A stretch of 64,000 nt of DNA from Lunularia cruciata (Eukaryota; Streptophyta; Marchantiopsida; Lunulariales; Lunulariaceae): positions 41,793,001 through 41,857,000 of the forward strand of contig OX419758.1 in the NCBI GenBank assembly GCA_948567375.1, in the 5' to 3' direction. The notes beneath the pieces were generated by a model. It was not told where the DNA came from. It saw only the letters and a program-made list of their open reading frames with translations, and did no database searches. Shown piece by piece: positions 24,565 through 36,837 of the stretch. How positions within the stretch are numbered: position 1 is the first letter of the stretch; every line of letters starts with the position of its first letter. The translations under genes were made by a program, and so were the position numbers.

Positions 24565-25190
24565 GCCTCGGGAGCGTTTGTATGCTTTGCAGACAACACG
24601 TGTCAAGGCAGACTTATACTTGGTCCAAGATGATCAGATGACAGTAGCGGATGTCGTGGCTATGGACCCTACGCGAGATACAATTTTAGAGGGAGTGATT
24701 ACCCATCCCCTTGGATGGGCGGCGAGTGTAGCAGCAAGTCGTAAGGTCTCCAAGTATAGGAGCATGCAGCAAGGTCACCTCTTTGTTCCTCTAGCCTTGG
24801 AGTTATATGGAGCTATGGACATGGTGTTTAACACATTTGTCAAGGAGTGCGCGAGAGCTTATCATGTTAGGCGCCAAGGGGTACAACTCTCACTCTCATA
24901 CTTTGTAGCATATTTCAGACAACGTGTGTCCATTGCTCTACAAAGAGCAATGACTGGCACAATCCATAAGAGAGCAATCACATTAGGTGATGTTTCTTTG
25001 GATGCTCCGGTTGTTTGTAGACTGTCCGACTTGCATAGCTCAGATATCTTAGGTGCGGTAGGGCAGATTTCTCATATAGACTCTATTGGGCTTAGCCTTA
25101 TTTTACCCTTTCTGTCTCTCCCTTGTAGGCTTGATGGGGCCTTCCCATCCTCTCTCTTTTTCTACGTGCTTGCCTTCTCTCTACTGTCTT
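24565..25190 (+). mobile_element. 5'-truncated LINE copy, endonuclease end
   Basis: It matches the C-terminal part of the long copy from the codons for YALQTTRV onward. The frame is open across the endonuclease-like module (KADLYLVQDDQMTVADV, then PLALELYGAMD) to the stop. The tail has the second hairpin (GATGGGGCCTTCCCATC); the first hairpin is degraded (ATTGGGCTTAGCCTT). It has no RT, so it is not functional. Confidence 0.88.
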
Positions 25191-25502
25191 GCATCATAAT
25201 ACATTTGGAAAAGCCTTATCCTCAAATGGTACACACAATCTGCACTTGTTGTCTTACATTCTTTCTCTTATGGTTTGGTTTAGACGTAAATAAGATATCA
25301 TAATATATTTTTAACCCCAAATCTATAAGTTGAAAAGTATCCCATTTGATACAACCAAATTGTAGAACAGGTTTCTATTAGGCAAAAAAAACCTTGATCC
25401 TCTTTAGTGGTGAAATTTCAAGTACTCCTACAAACATTTCACAATTTTTCAAATTGTTTGAGAAAGAAAATAAATTATTATTTTTTTCAGTTCCATCTCT
25501 GG

Positions 25503-25772
25503 AAGTCTTTTTGTTGTAAGTCCTTCAATAACAATGCCTCCACTTCTCCTCAATATACAACATCTTTATGTTTATTTATTGTTTGCTATTTTATGAAATA
25601 TTAACTACTTCCTTCCAACATTTTAAACGTTGTTCAGGTTGCTTAAAAAGTAATAGATGTAAACTTGGATCTTTGTTTTTGGTTAGTCTATGTCTATTCT
25701 GAAGTCCTTTTTTGCTTTTACTCCATCCAAAATAATGCCTCCACTTCTCCTTAATATACAACTTCTTTTTGC
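25503..25772 (+). repeat. tandem repeat with ~197-bp period, units 1 and 2
   Basis: Unit 1 (25503-25699) and the start of unit 2 (25700-25772) share 'gaagtc.ttttt', 'aataatgcctccacttctcc' and 'aatatacaac.tctttt'. A third start follows at 27768 after the LINE, and the missing part of unit 2 is at 27686-27767. The LINE therefore inserted into unit 2. Confidence 0.8.
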
Positions 25773-27685
25773 GTTTGGTCAATCATACATACCATTGTTC
25801 AACATCGTTTTTAGTTTTGATAACACCTCAATTCACATCAGTTTGGAGTAGCTACACCTAGAGGATGTGAGACTATATCTTTAGGCATTAGGGCACTCCT
25901 AAATATCCAAGTCTACTACTTTGGCCATGCCAAGTTGTGTATTTCCTCCCTTGGTAGATGATACACACATCGCAGGCCCTATAGATCAAATTAGGCAGGC
26001 CTTTGACCACTTGACTATTGAGCTATATCTAGTAGGCTTGAGAGTCAAGGTGTCAAAGTGCAAGGCATGGTCTCCTTTAGGTATCCCTCCATACCTTGAG
26101 CTTCCAGAGGGGTGTATCACATCTACATATGGACTATGTGTTCTTGGAGTGCCAATAGGATCCGAGGATTTTGTCACATGCTTCTTAGACGTTGCTCTTG
26201 TAGAGAATATTCTCCATGTGAATGACCTTTTGTTACTAGGAGATCCATAAGTGGTATTTAGTATACTCTCCTCTAGTATTGCTCATCAACCTACTTACCT
26301 CCTATGTACAATTCCTCCCTCCTTGTCCTTCTTATCATGTTTGAGAGCCTTTGATAGGAGGATTATGCGAGTCTTTGGTGATATTATTGGACCAGGGACA
26401 TTTGAGTGTGTGATAAGGGATCTAATACATAGATAAATGGCTTTGCCAATCTTGTGTGGAGGGGTTGGCTTGCTATCTATGGAGGAGACATCACTTATAG
26501 CATTTTTGGTAGTTGGGCTCTCTTGGCACCCTTACTTTCTTCTCATATTGTGGTTGTTGATAGGCCATTTTGGAGACTTATATAACAAAGGTGGAGGAGG
26601 GATCCTTTTCTCTCCATATGTTATTATGGCATACGAGAGATGCTCTATCTCCATTGGCACACAAGGACTTTCCATCTTTTGTTTCACTATTATCAGATTG
26701 GACTAGAAATTTACAGTCTTCCTTGATGGAGCAACAATGTGAGCATACGTTACATTTTCTCTTAGTTGACTCATCCATTCCTCAAGTTACTAGAGCACGT
26801 CTTCACTCTTGCTTTGGCAAGGGTGCATGCTCTTGGATCCTAGCTTGACCGTGCATTATGGCATTCCGACTTGTACCTGATACTTTCTCTATAGTGATGA
26901 GGTTTTACCTAGGTTTGGTCTACCCATCTGCATCTTCATTACTTACTTGTGAGTGTGATTCTACAATAGATTCAACAACAGTCCATATGGCACGGTGTCC
27001 TTTTGGAGGATAGAGGATAGCTACCCATGATGCTTTTAGGGACATAGTGTTTGTTAAGGCATGAGAGAGTGGATACTTGGCTTGAAGGGAGCATTTGTAT
27101 GTTTTGTAAACAACACGTGTCAAGGCAGACTTATACTTCGTCCGAGATGATCAGATGACAATAGCGGATGTCGTGGTTACAGACCCTACGCATGATATAG
27201 TTTCGAAGGAAGTGATTACCCATCTCCCTTGATGGGCGGCGAGTACAATAGCAAGTCATAAGGTCTCCAAGTATAGTAGCATGCAGCGAGATCACCTCTT
27301 TCTTCCTCTAGCCTTGGAGTTATATGGAGCGATGGACACAACATTTGACACATTTGTCAAGGAGTGCACGAGAGCTTGTCATGTTAGGCGCCAAGGGTAC
27401 CACTCTCACTCTCATACTTAGTTGCATATTTTAGACAACATGTGTCCATTTCTCTATAGTGTGCAATGGGTGGTGCAATCCATAGGAGAACAATCGCACT
27501 AGATGATGCTTCTTTGGATGCTCCAATTGTTTGTAGACCATATGACTTGCATAGCTTGGATGTCTTAGGGGCAGTAGTGCAGATTTCTCATATAGACTCT
27601 TTGGGGCTTAGCCCCTATTTACCTCTTTTGTCTCTCCCTTGTATGCCTTGATGGGGTCCTTCGTGTTTTCTACGCGGTTGCCCTT
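25773..27685 (+). mobile_element. LINE copy with internal deletion
   Basis: It begins in the RT N-terminal region ('gcgtttggtcaatcat', matching 35969) and runs to the 3' tail, with GGGGCTTAGCCCC at about 27602-27614. Compared with the long copy it lacks roughly 280 bp (matching about 36115-36390), which removes the RT block NAFNSV through GTRQGDP. The next block keeps the two Asp of the catalytic site as VDDTHI. Many stops break the rest. It is a dead copy. Confidence 0.88.
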
Positions 27686-27850
27686 ATTCTTCTCTATGTT
27701 TCCTTATTATTTGTAGTCTAATGAAATATTGACTACATCCGACTAGAATATACTAAGTCCATGTATAGAAGTTCTCTTTTTGCTTTAAGTCCATCGATTA
27801 TAATGCTTCCACTTTTCTTCAACGTACAACTTCTTTATGTTTCATCATTA
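27686..27850 (+). repeat. tandem repeat, end of unit 2 and start of unit 3
   Basis: After the LINE the repeat resumes with 'tatgtttccttattatttg' and 'atgaaatattgactac', matching the second half of unit 1. At 27768 unit 3 starts with 'gaagttctctttttgc'. Confidence 0.75.
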
Positions 27851-27852
27851 TT

Positions 27853-28435
27853 TTTGATGTTGTGCGTATATACTTCGTTGTCAACAACACACACTATACA
27901 AGCACAACTCACACGATAATTATATATGGACTCTAAAGTGCCACAATAATCAATTTGTTTACACAACTCGTATCATATTCAATCAGATGAATACTTGATC
28001 GGTCATTCCATAATTTCTCAACAACTGGACACTGATTACAATCAAGCTACACCCACTCTAGCTAAGAGAATTTAGATGATATTTGTCGGCCTTTGTCCAT
28101 TATAGCCAAGAATTTGAAGACTCAAAATTAAAAAAAGTGAGCTCTTTAACTACATTTCAAAAATATACCCCCGGACTTGAGTTAGGATTGAAACCCTACC
28201 AATCCCATTGACGGTACACCCAATGGTGCAAATGGTGCTAAGTGAAGTACACCCAATGGTGCAAATGGTGCTAAGTGAAGATTGCCCCATAAAGTCAATA
28301 CCCCCAATATAAAATCTGACCATCAACAAACCACTATAGTAATTATCAAAATGTTTTTTTATTGAAAACACTATTACCAACACCATTACTCCATAGTCCG
28401 ATCAATCTCGAGGTGATGCTACAAATAGCACGATA
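27853..28435 (+). repeat. dispersed repeat, copy B (uninterrupted)
   Basis: This matches 7376-7887 plus 14515-14583 and lacks the gypsy element, so it shows the approximate empty site. It carries an exact 33-bp tandem duplication at 28214-28246 and 28247-28279, not present in copy A. Confidence 0.78.
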
Positions 28436-28564
28436 ATGATCTTATTAAATATTATCCACTTCCTACTCACGTGTGCGAGCGGGGTCAAGGAAATCGATAT
28501 TAACTTTCTTTTTTCGCTTTCTATCCATCTGTATATGCAAGTCCATTTCTTATATAAAAAGTGC

Positions 28565-28735
28565 TACCGCGGAAGATAACAAGAAGGATGGGAAGACCCG
28601 GTCAAGCCTTGCAAGGATAAAACATAAGAGGTAAAAGGTAAAAATAGAGCTAAGTGCCTATAATATCGGTTTGAGAAATCTGTCTTAATCCTAATCTAAT
28701 CCTAATCGGCACATAAGATTAGGATTACTTTTTCC
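28565..28735 (-). mobile_element. LINE tail, inverted and diverged
   Basis: Complementary to the LINE 3' end ('gaaggatgggaagaccc', 'gagctaagtgcc', 'gagaaatctgtc'), it stops at about 28690. Next to it, 28697-28707 and 28717-28727 are exact 11-bp inverted arms (TAATCCTAATC) with a 9-bp loop. Confidence 0.7.
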
Positions 28736-29156
28736 AACCTTTTCCGGAGGCGTGTGCCCAACACTTGATATTTAGGGGCGAAGGACGATCCGTCTGTACG
28801 AAATAAGGGCCAGAGCACTGGAGCAAATGCGCAACGTAGAGGTCAGATTTCGCCCCTCTTGTGCAATGTAGGTCGATAGACGTTCAAGTTTGGCTGCTGC
28901 GGGCTATAGCGCGTAGACTTGATTCGATTGATTGAGAAATTTCTTCATTGATTGGTGGAAGACGGGAAGGAGCGTTAGTGTAGCATGTCTTGCAGGAGGA
29001 GCTTATTCCTGATGGATTGTGTTTCTGATATGTCCTGTTGTTGTAGGTTGTCTCCGTTGTTTAAAGCAGACGAGTTCTGCAAGGGTTTAAATCTTGGATC
29101 GCCGAAAGCTTGGAGCGTCAAAGGAGTATTATAGTGCGGGAAAAGATCGTGTAATC

Positions 29157-32100
29157 ATGGAGAAGTCACTCGTGCTTCTGGCACTGCTGGTTTGCGTGCT
29201 GCACTATGGATTCGGTACGTACTACAGGGAGATGCAATTACTGTTCAGTAGCTGTTTCTTCTATTGAACTTTTCATTTGAAAATAGTTAGCTGCTGACTG
29301 TTAGCTATCCAACTACTGTGTTGTGGTGTTGAGATGTCCTGCACACGTACACGTTTTCTCGTTGTTTTGGGGAATTGCAGAGCGCTCCTGTCAATGATTT
29401 TCTTGCACGAATTATAAACGTCGGTCCGTAATTGAGAACTTTTGAGTTTTATGTTTAGAATTTTCACGACGAGAGTGGTGTGATACATCAGCTAACAATT
29501 TAACACGCTGATGTTTTCATTTGTAAGAGCGAGTTGTCACCTGGTGATTGAGTAATGGCATAATTCGCGGAAGCTTTGTCGAAGTTTGTTTCACTCGTCA
29601 TTATTTTATCCAGCTAGCTGCTATCAGTCCACGATCGGCTGTTCTCACTTTGGCCCTTTGCTGTCCATTACCGCAAAGCTCACATGACTCAGTTCCTAGC
29701 CCCTGTTTCGTTTCAACCATGGACTTGACCATTTGATGTACCTTTATTTGTTAGTTATTACAAACTAATATTGATTTCTGGGGATCGTTCTAAAGAGTTA
29801 GTTCTCTACAGATTGGTGTCAAGGTTAGCCATGTAAGATTCACGTTTCGTCTTTGAAACATCATTTCCTTATGGATCTGGGACCAAATATCTCGTACAGG
29901 TTCTACTATCTTTGAGTGGCTACTAGTTTTCCATTTTTTTAGAATAATTTTAAATCGAAGTGTAATGTTTTGCAAGTCAAACTACGTATGATACATAGTT
30001 CGAAACTGCTGCACTGGTTGAGAATCTCTTTTGGACGCTTTTTCCAGCAATTGGTTTCCCCTCGGCGCAAACCTATGTGAAGCTTTCATGACAATTTAGT
30101 CGTCAGTCAAAATTGCGAGCGGTTGTGAATTCTGTCTTGACCTTGCCGGTGGAGGTTAAGTAGATGAAAAGGTGGCTATGTGTAGATGAAAGAAAGCTAC
30201 GTGGCTCCATGACATTCTGGTTGACTGGAAATGTTGTATCTTGTCAATGTCTGAGGCTCCTTCATTATATGTGGTCCGGGCAGATCTAAACGTGATGGGC
30301 CAGTCTTTGGATCCGAATAGCCCTTATAGTGGTGATCAGACCGAGTATTCTCGACCAGACGCGGATCTTGATATGCATCTAGATGAGCCTATTCTCGCTC
30401 CAAACCCACGCGGAGGTCCAGAGCAGGTATCTTATTTTCTTCTTCTTTGCTCAAGATCTTTGTTCATTGCCACCAGATTTTTGGGTCTATGGACAACACA
30501 GTGCATAGTGCATTGTGCATCATATGCACGAGGTTGGTTATACTGAAATGTTGCGGACTTTTGGTGTGTGGATTCTTAATACAGGTGTTTTTGACCATAG
30601 GAGACGGTACAGGAACAGCAATAACAGTCAGTTGGTCTAGCAACAAAACAATGGAGTCTCTTGTGTTCTACTCGAAAAAGCCAAACACATATGACAAAAG
30701 AGCGGTGGGAAAGGCCCCAAAGCGATATAAATACATGGACTACACTTCTGGTCTTCTCCATCATGTTACCCTATCTGATCTGAAGGTAAGGTAATACGTG
30801 GTAGAGCTTCCAAAGACAGCGATCCTGTCCTGATTGCAATGTGGAATGGACGAGCATGATGAGTTGAGTCCTTCGTGGAATTTATGTAAGTGAATGGTAC
30901 ACATAGGAAGCGGTTTAGTACAAATCGGTGGAGTTTATTTCGTTCTCTTGCAGTATAACACAAAATACTACTACAAAATTGGGAGAGGTGAGGAGGACTT
31001 TTTGACATTCTACGGTGATTTCACCACACCGCCAGCACCTGGACCAGACACACCTATAAAGCTTTCAATTGTGGGTAAGTACATCCCCTGACATGCGGGT
31101 GTACGCGTGATGGTCTATTCTTGTTGGGAAGAGGTTAAGTAGGAGACTTCTCATCAAGAAAAAGTTACTTTTGCTGCACATCGTTGTCGGCGACACTGGA
31201 GATATCTCCTCATCTTCGTGTCAATCTAGTACATCAAGAAATTATAGCATTTCTTTTTAAATGGATCCGCATTGTGCATAAAATTCGTTTTCTCACTCTT
31301 CCTTAAATGAGCAGGAGATCTTGGCCAAACATACTCATCCAACAAAACCTTAAGCCATTTGATCGAGAGTGGCGGACAGTATCTTCTCAATATGGGCGAC
31401 TTCTCATACGCCGATGATTATCAGCCTCGTTGGGATACGTGGGGCCGCATGATGACGCCATATTCTAGCAAAATTCCATTCGTCTTCACTTACGGGAACC
31501 ATGAAATCGAGTATGACGAATCAGTTGTAAGTGTCGCTCGCATCTCAATTATTCCTGGTGTGGATCGTGCAACTCTGAAGTTCCTGGATGATAGAAACGA
31601 CTTTTTCCACTTTATTTCTTTTCGCGAATTACCTTGCATATTAGCTGAGGTAACGAAACCCAAGGCATCTTCATTCTGTACTCTTAGACCCAGTCGACTG
31701 TCACTGCTAAATGCGGTCGATACCAGCACTGATGTGACGTTTGCAATTCTCAGGATGAAAGGGAGGCATTCGTGGCTGCTACTCATCGTTTTTCGACTCC
31801 ATGGAGGAGCAGTCATAGTCAAGGACCGCTGTTTTATTCTGTGAACGTTGGACCGGTTCATGTTATTGCACTCAACTCTTATGTTTCACTGAGCAAATAC
31901 AGCCCACAATACAAATGGTTAGAGGTATGCCTTTGCCACCATGCAGATGTAAATGTAGAAGAAATCAGGTTGATGTGTTTCTCCGTTAGGACGTATTTGT
32001 ATTGTTGTGCAATCGGAGTTGGTAAAGCAGTTTCATAGTTCAACCAAGTTTGCCGAAGGAGACATGATAAGAGCACAGATTCTGTACAGATGTCCTTTCG

Positions 32101-33523
32101 GTGTCCTTAAAATCATTACAACAAAGGTCAAACGTTCATTCATTCCAAGAAGCTGTCGTCAAGTATCAATGGCTTTTGGTCTTGATTGTGGACATATGGT
32201 ATTGTTTATTGGTTGGTAGTGTCGATACTTCCTCAGACTCTTGCTTAAAAGAGAAGTATAGGATGTAACGCCACCTATTCACCCAGCTGGTTGTAGGAGA
32301 TGGAAAGAATGGGTTAACGGAGGGAATGGTTAGAGTCTGTATGATTACTCCATTTGCTGTATTAGCGAACTGAGATTGAAGGTCACGAAATCCATGAGCA
32401 GTCCTATGACCTCAGAAACGGTTGGCCCAAAACTCTCGATCAAATCACGTAGGAGAGCGGCGAAGAATTCCAGTTGTGTCCCTATAGATCACGAGAACAG
32501 TAAGTCTTTTCCTCCCTGAAATCTTCGATACTTATGTGGATGCAGGCGGATCTTAAAAAGGTAGACCGATCTGTTACTCCATGGGTTGTCATTATTACAC
32601 ATGCTCCTTGGTACAACACCTACAACTTACACTACTTGGAGGGAGAAGTAATGCGCAATTCTGTTGAATATTTCGCACGAAAATACCACGTTGATATCAT
32701 ATTTTCCGGACATGTCCATTCTTATGAGCGCTTCGTGAGTTATCTCTTCCCGACATTGATGTTCTGCTGTATTCTCGCTGTTCCTAAAACGTTTTCCTAA
32801 GACTGTTAGGTATTTTGTTAGCTACATAATTATTGTTTTCCACATCGCGAGTCATACACTCGAAGTTCCTCTCTACGTATAGCTGAATTCAGGATTTGGC
32901 GGATTGCCAATTATGATTACAGAAAAGGATTTATTTCTACGAAGAGGATGAATGTGCACCAGTTTATGTCACAATCGGAGACGGAGGAAACCGTGAGGGG
33001 CCAGCCACAATGTAAGCTCATTACTAACTCTCATCTGCCCGATGAAGCTTCACTCCTGAATATGATTGACGGATCACGCAGACGAACGGTAGAGCTTCTT
33101 ATGGATTTGATCAATCTTGCTAGACGGTGACGTTCAGGACTGTTGAAAGAAAGAAATTCATTGGGTCGTTGCTATTTTGGAGTTGAGTCGGTGTGAGTTA
33201 TGCGTGGTGAAGATACTTGTTAATTGAACGTTATTCAGTCTACCTTTATCATAACCAGTGTCTATGTTTCACCATGCAGGTTCAGAATTGATCCTCTCCC
33301 TTCGTACTCTGCCTACCGAGAGCCAAGTTTCGGTCATGGAACTCTCGAAATTTTCAACAAAACAACGGCAATTTTCAAATGGCACAGGAACGATGATGAG
33401 GAAGTTGTCACAGCAGATGTCTTCTTGCTAACAAATTTGATGACCGTAGCCGAAAACTGTCCTGAGCCTCCCCAGCTCCTCCAGCCCCGCTACGATCGGA
33501 AACCGCCTATAACTACTTATTAG
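29157..33523 (+). CDS. PAP: purple acid phosphatase, nine exons
   Basis: This encodes a secreted binuclear metal phosphomonoesterase (Fe-Zn or Fe-Mn in plants) used for organic phosphate scavenging. Exon 1 (29157-29214) encodes a signal peptide ([19 protein letters not shown]). Exon 2 ends at 30426 and may begin at 30197 (phase fits, but the acceptor lacks a pyrimidine tract). Exons 3-9 are 30585-30785, 30954-31074, 31315-31526, 31754-31924, 32546-32734, 32923-33011 and 33280-33523, all GT-AG and phase-consistent. All five metal blocks are present: [28 protein letters not shown] and GHVHSYER. These hold the seven ligands D, D, Y, N, H, H and H. A Fn3-like N-terminal domain precedes ([17 protein letters not shown]). 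The total of ~500 residues fits the large plant PAP class. Only the exon 1/2 junction is unsure. No phosphate-response element was identified. Confidence 0.93.
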
Positions 33524-33639
33524 AATTGTAAGGGAATCAAATTCTTGTTTGCAAAAATGTTCATCATGGGCCGAGAAGAGGGAAGGAAAGGCTTGTATGG
33601 ATATTTGGTAGTTTAACGTTAGATTCATGAACTTCAAAA

Positions 33640-34396
33640 CTTTGGTTAATTTATGACGTGCATCTTGCCAGTTTGTGCCGTCAACCCCAGTACACGTTCC
33701 AGTTCAATGTTGGTATTCATCCATACACATCTTGAGATGTAATAGCATGGATGTTTGACGGCTTGACGCGCTAGCGTGCATCTGCGATTACCAGGGCCGT
33801 GAAGGCAAGGACGCCGAGACGGTAGTCAAATAAGTATGCATTATGAAGGTTTTAGAGGCGAGGGATAGTCAAAAGCAGGGTACTAAGCCCGGCTTGCACG
33901 AGCTACGAGTCGGCAACTACTGCAAGCCAGAACAGAGATTACTCTCGGGGGCTAACGCGGTGATTGTTGCAACCTAAGCTGAGGAGGCCTGCCTCAACAA
34001 GGCAAGGTTTTTAAAGAGCAGGATGTTATTTAAGCTTCTCTACCGTGAAATGGGTATATGACAGAAGGATGAGTGTCCCCATTGAAGGTCCCCATTGCTC
34101 GTTTATTGACTCGTTGTAGTACCAATAGAAAAGTAGAGTCTTTCTGGTTGGAGACTTCAATGCTAAAACTCTTATTCGCCAATTCCTTTGGGGTTTTATC
34201 GTCTAAATTGCAAATTATCTTGCTTGATACTTTAACTACGATGGAATAGTATCAAAGCATGTCAATCCCATGTCTGTATATGACGGGCAAGATACTGATT
34301 GCACCTATCTTAGTTTCTTCTCCGAATTGATATCACATCATACTACCTCTCATAGATTACGGAATGAAAAATGGTATTGCATAATGGTATTGCATA
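33640..34396. other. 3' flank of the phosphatase, nothing recognised
   Basis: Non-coding, moderately GC-rich sequence up to the LINE. At 34365-34397 a phrase containing 'ggtattgcataa' is doubled just before the proposed LINE start. Confidence 0.4.
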
Positions 34397-34922
34397 ACAT
34401 TGCCATAATAGTTGCCATCCTGTCTCAGATGGTTCCTTGACATCCGGAGCTGCAGGAGGAGTGTGGAGACGGGAGAGGAGAGGTGGAGAGGAGAGGGAGA
34501 GACGCGAGATAATTTTGATAATTTTTGAGTGCTCTCTAGCATGCAGCATTCGAGTGAATAGTCTATTTTTTTCATTTTTCAATTTCAGTTCTTTTGGTAC
34601 CTAGATTGAGGATTATGGAGAATGGAATAGAAAGTTATGAATATTTTTAGCTCCTTTAGGGTTGAGAGTGATCATTATACATTGAGAGTGATGGGTTGTG
34701 AATTTTCATTTTTAATTTTTTGGTTTTCATGATTAAGTTCCATGTGAATTTAATTTAAAAATTTTAAAGATGAAAATTGAAAGTTATAAGAGTTTATAGG
34801 TTTTAGTGTTTGGAGAGATTGTTTTCTTATGTGAGTTGAGATGTGAAATGTTGTGATTTTGCAGATATGGGGAGATATGGAGAGTAGTATTATGTGTTAC
34901 TATCATTATTTTTGTGTTAGCC

Positions 34923-35576
34923 ATGGCTTTATGTTTCCATGTGGGGTCGCCTAGAGCGGGTCGGGATACACCATGCCTGGTGTGTCATCGACGTCTTACC
35001 TCGCAAGGGGTAAAGACACATGTGGGAAGGATGCACAAGGACTATGATTAGACCACTTGGGATGTTCATGTGGGACAAGTTATCACATCGACAGCAGTGA
35101 CACTCGGGATTATGCATGATTCTTCTATACTTTCGTTGATCGTTCTAGGAATATCGATCGAGTCGTGGGAGTGGTTAGCTTCTCAGGCGGGTTGCATTTT
35201 GGGGTTATTTGAGACTAGTTTTCCATGTCCACGTTTATTTCATAAGCTACCCCGCACACTCCATGATGAGGCTAGACAGGTTCGGCTACCACTGTATTGT
35301 TTGGCACGTGATCCCTTGGATGAGTTAGTGTGCTTCCTATTCCTCTTACTCTCTCGATGGTGTCTTCGTTATGTTAGAAGGGGACGCGTGTGGAATAGAG
35401 AGGTGGCGGCTAGATTTCGTCGATTTCGAGCGGGGGATTGGACAGCGCTTCAGGAGGAGTCTGTTAGGGCTACACGATTTAGGAGACAGGCATCGCCACA
35501 AGATACTACATATTCCACTCGATTACAACGATGTAAGACATTGGGTCAGGCGGGAGAGTTTAGTAGAGCAGCATGA
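34923..35576 (+). pseudogene. LINE ORF, N-terminal zinc finger part
   Basis: From ATG 34923 the frame gives C18-x2-C21-x11-H33-x4-H38 (CLVCHRRLTSQGVKTHVGRMH), a DNA-binding finger of the type at the N-terminus of R2-group proteins. A TAG at 35049 interrupts it, and the same frame continues to a TGA at 35574. The continuation holds a basic stretch (RRGRVWNREVAARFRRFR) and ends CKTLGQAGEFSRAA. One nonsense change separates the finger from the rest, so this part is lightly damaged. Confidence 0.85.
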
Positions 35577-35733
35577 GCGCTACACCTTTTGTCTATAGCG
35601 AGTCTTATTGATGAGACCATCTCTTCCCTACGCTCATTGCATCCAATAGCAGAAGAGGGATTACCACTAGAGATCTTTAGATTATCAGCCTGAGCAGCCT
35701 TTATGTCTTGATAGGTCGCTATTTGCACAAGCA

Positions 35734-36817
35734 TTGTGCACTGCCCCTCGCCTTTCCTCAAGAGACTTGTCAGAGATGGTTTATGAGCACCTTAGAGATT
35801 GCTTCAAAGCAGATGATCCTTCTAGTGGTTTTACCGAGTTGTTTCAAATGGCTGCAGCAGTAGCGAGAGGAGACATTCCTATGTTTGTTAGTCGGGTCTT
35901 AGGTGTTAGTCGATTTCTCGCGATTTAGAAGGACACTAGAGACATTAGACCGATTGCTATTGGAGAGAGTTTTTTGCGTTTGGTCAGTCGTACCCATTGT
36001 CCTTCAACATCGTTCTCACTTTCGACAGCACCTTAGTCCACATCAGTTTGGAGTAGCTACACCTGGAGGATGTGAGACTATATCTCTAGGCATTAGAGCA
36101 CTCCTAGATATCCATCCAGAGTGTGTCGTCCTACAGGTGGATGTTGAGAATGCTTTTAATAGCGTCTCACGTGCATCCATCTTTAGAGAGCTTAGGGAGG
36201 CTGGTGGATCCTTGGCGAGTCTCATTCTTTTTGTGCGGTCTTTTTATAGCTCTTCTGCTTCCCTTTACTACCAGCATGGTGGTTCACAAGAAGGAGTCAC
36301 CGTCTTGGAGTCAATTGTTGGTACACGACAGGGAGATCCTTTGGGGGGGCTCTCATTTGCCATGGCTCACTTTAGAACTCTCCTATCTACTATTTTGGCC
36401 ATGCCAGGTTGTGTAGTTCCCTCCTTGGCAGATGATACACACATCGTAGGCCATGTAGATCAAATTATGCAGACCTTTGACTACTTGACTACCGAGCTAA
36501 ATCTAGTAGGCTTGAGAGTCAAGGTGTCAAAGTGTAGGGCATGGTACCCTTTAGGTATCCCTCCTCGCCTTGAGCTTCCCGAGGGGTGTATCACATCCAC
36601 AGATGGATTTCATGTTCTTGGAGTGCCAGTAGGATCGGAGGATTTCGTCACACGCTTCTTGGACATTGCCCTTGTAGAGGATGTTCTCCATGTGGATGAC
36701 CTTCCATTACTAGGAGATCCGCAGGTGGCATTTGTTATACTCTCTTCCAGTATTGCTCGTCGACCATCCTACCTCATCCGTACAATACCGTCTCACCGTC
36801 CTTCTTATCACGTCTGA
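35734..36817 (+). pseudogene. LINE reverse transcriptase
   Basis: RT blocks run over two frames. Frame one (35734-35928 and its continuation past the stop) ends with VSRFLAI, then RPIAIGESFLRLVSR. The second frame (35903-36817) has HQFGVATPGGCETI, VLQVDVENAFNSVSRA, GTRQGDPLGGLSFAMAH, SLADDTHIVG and LRVKVSKCRAW. The ADD is the catalytic pair preceded by Ala, as in RLE-type and some other non-LTR RTs. The ancestral protein would have been continuous through here. Confidence 0.9.
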
Positions 36818-36837
36818 GAGCATTTGATAGGAGGATA

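Noticed and set aside
31490-31861. 123-codon leftward frame
   Set aside because: It overlaps exons of the purple acid phosphatase on the other strand and has no motif.
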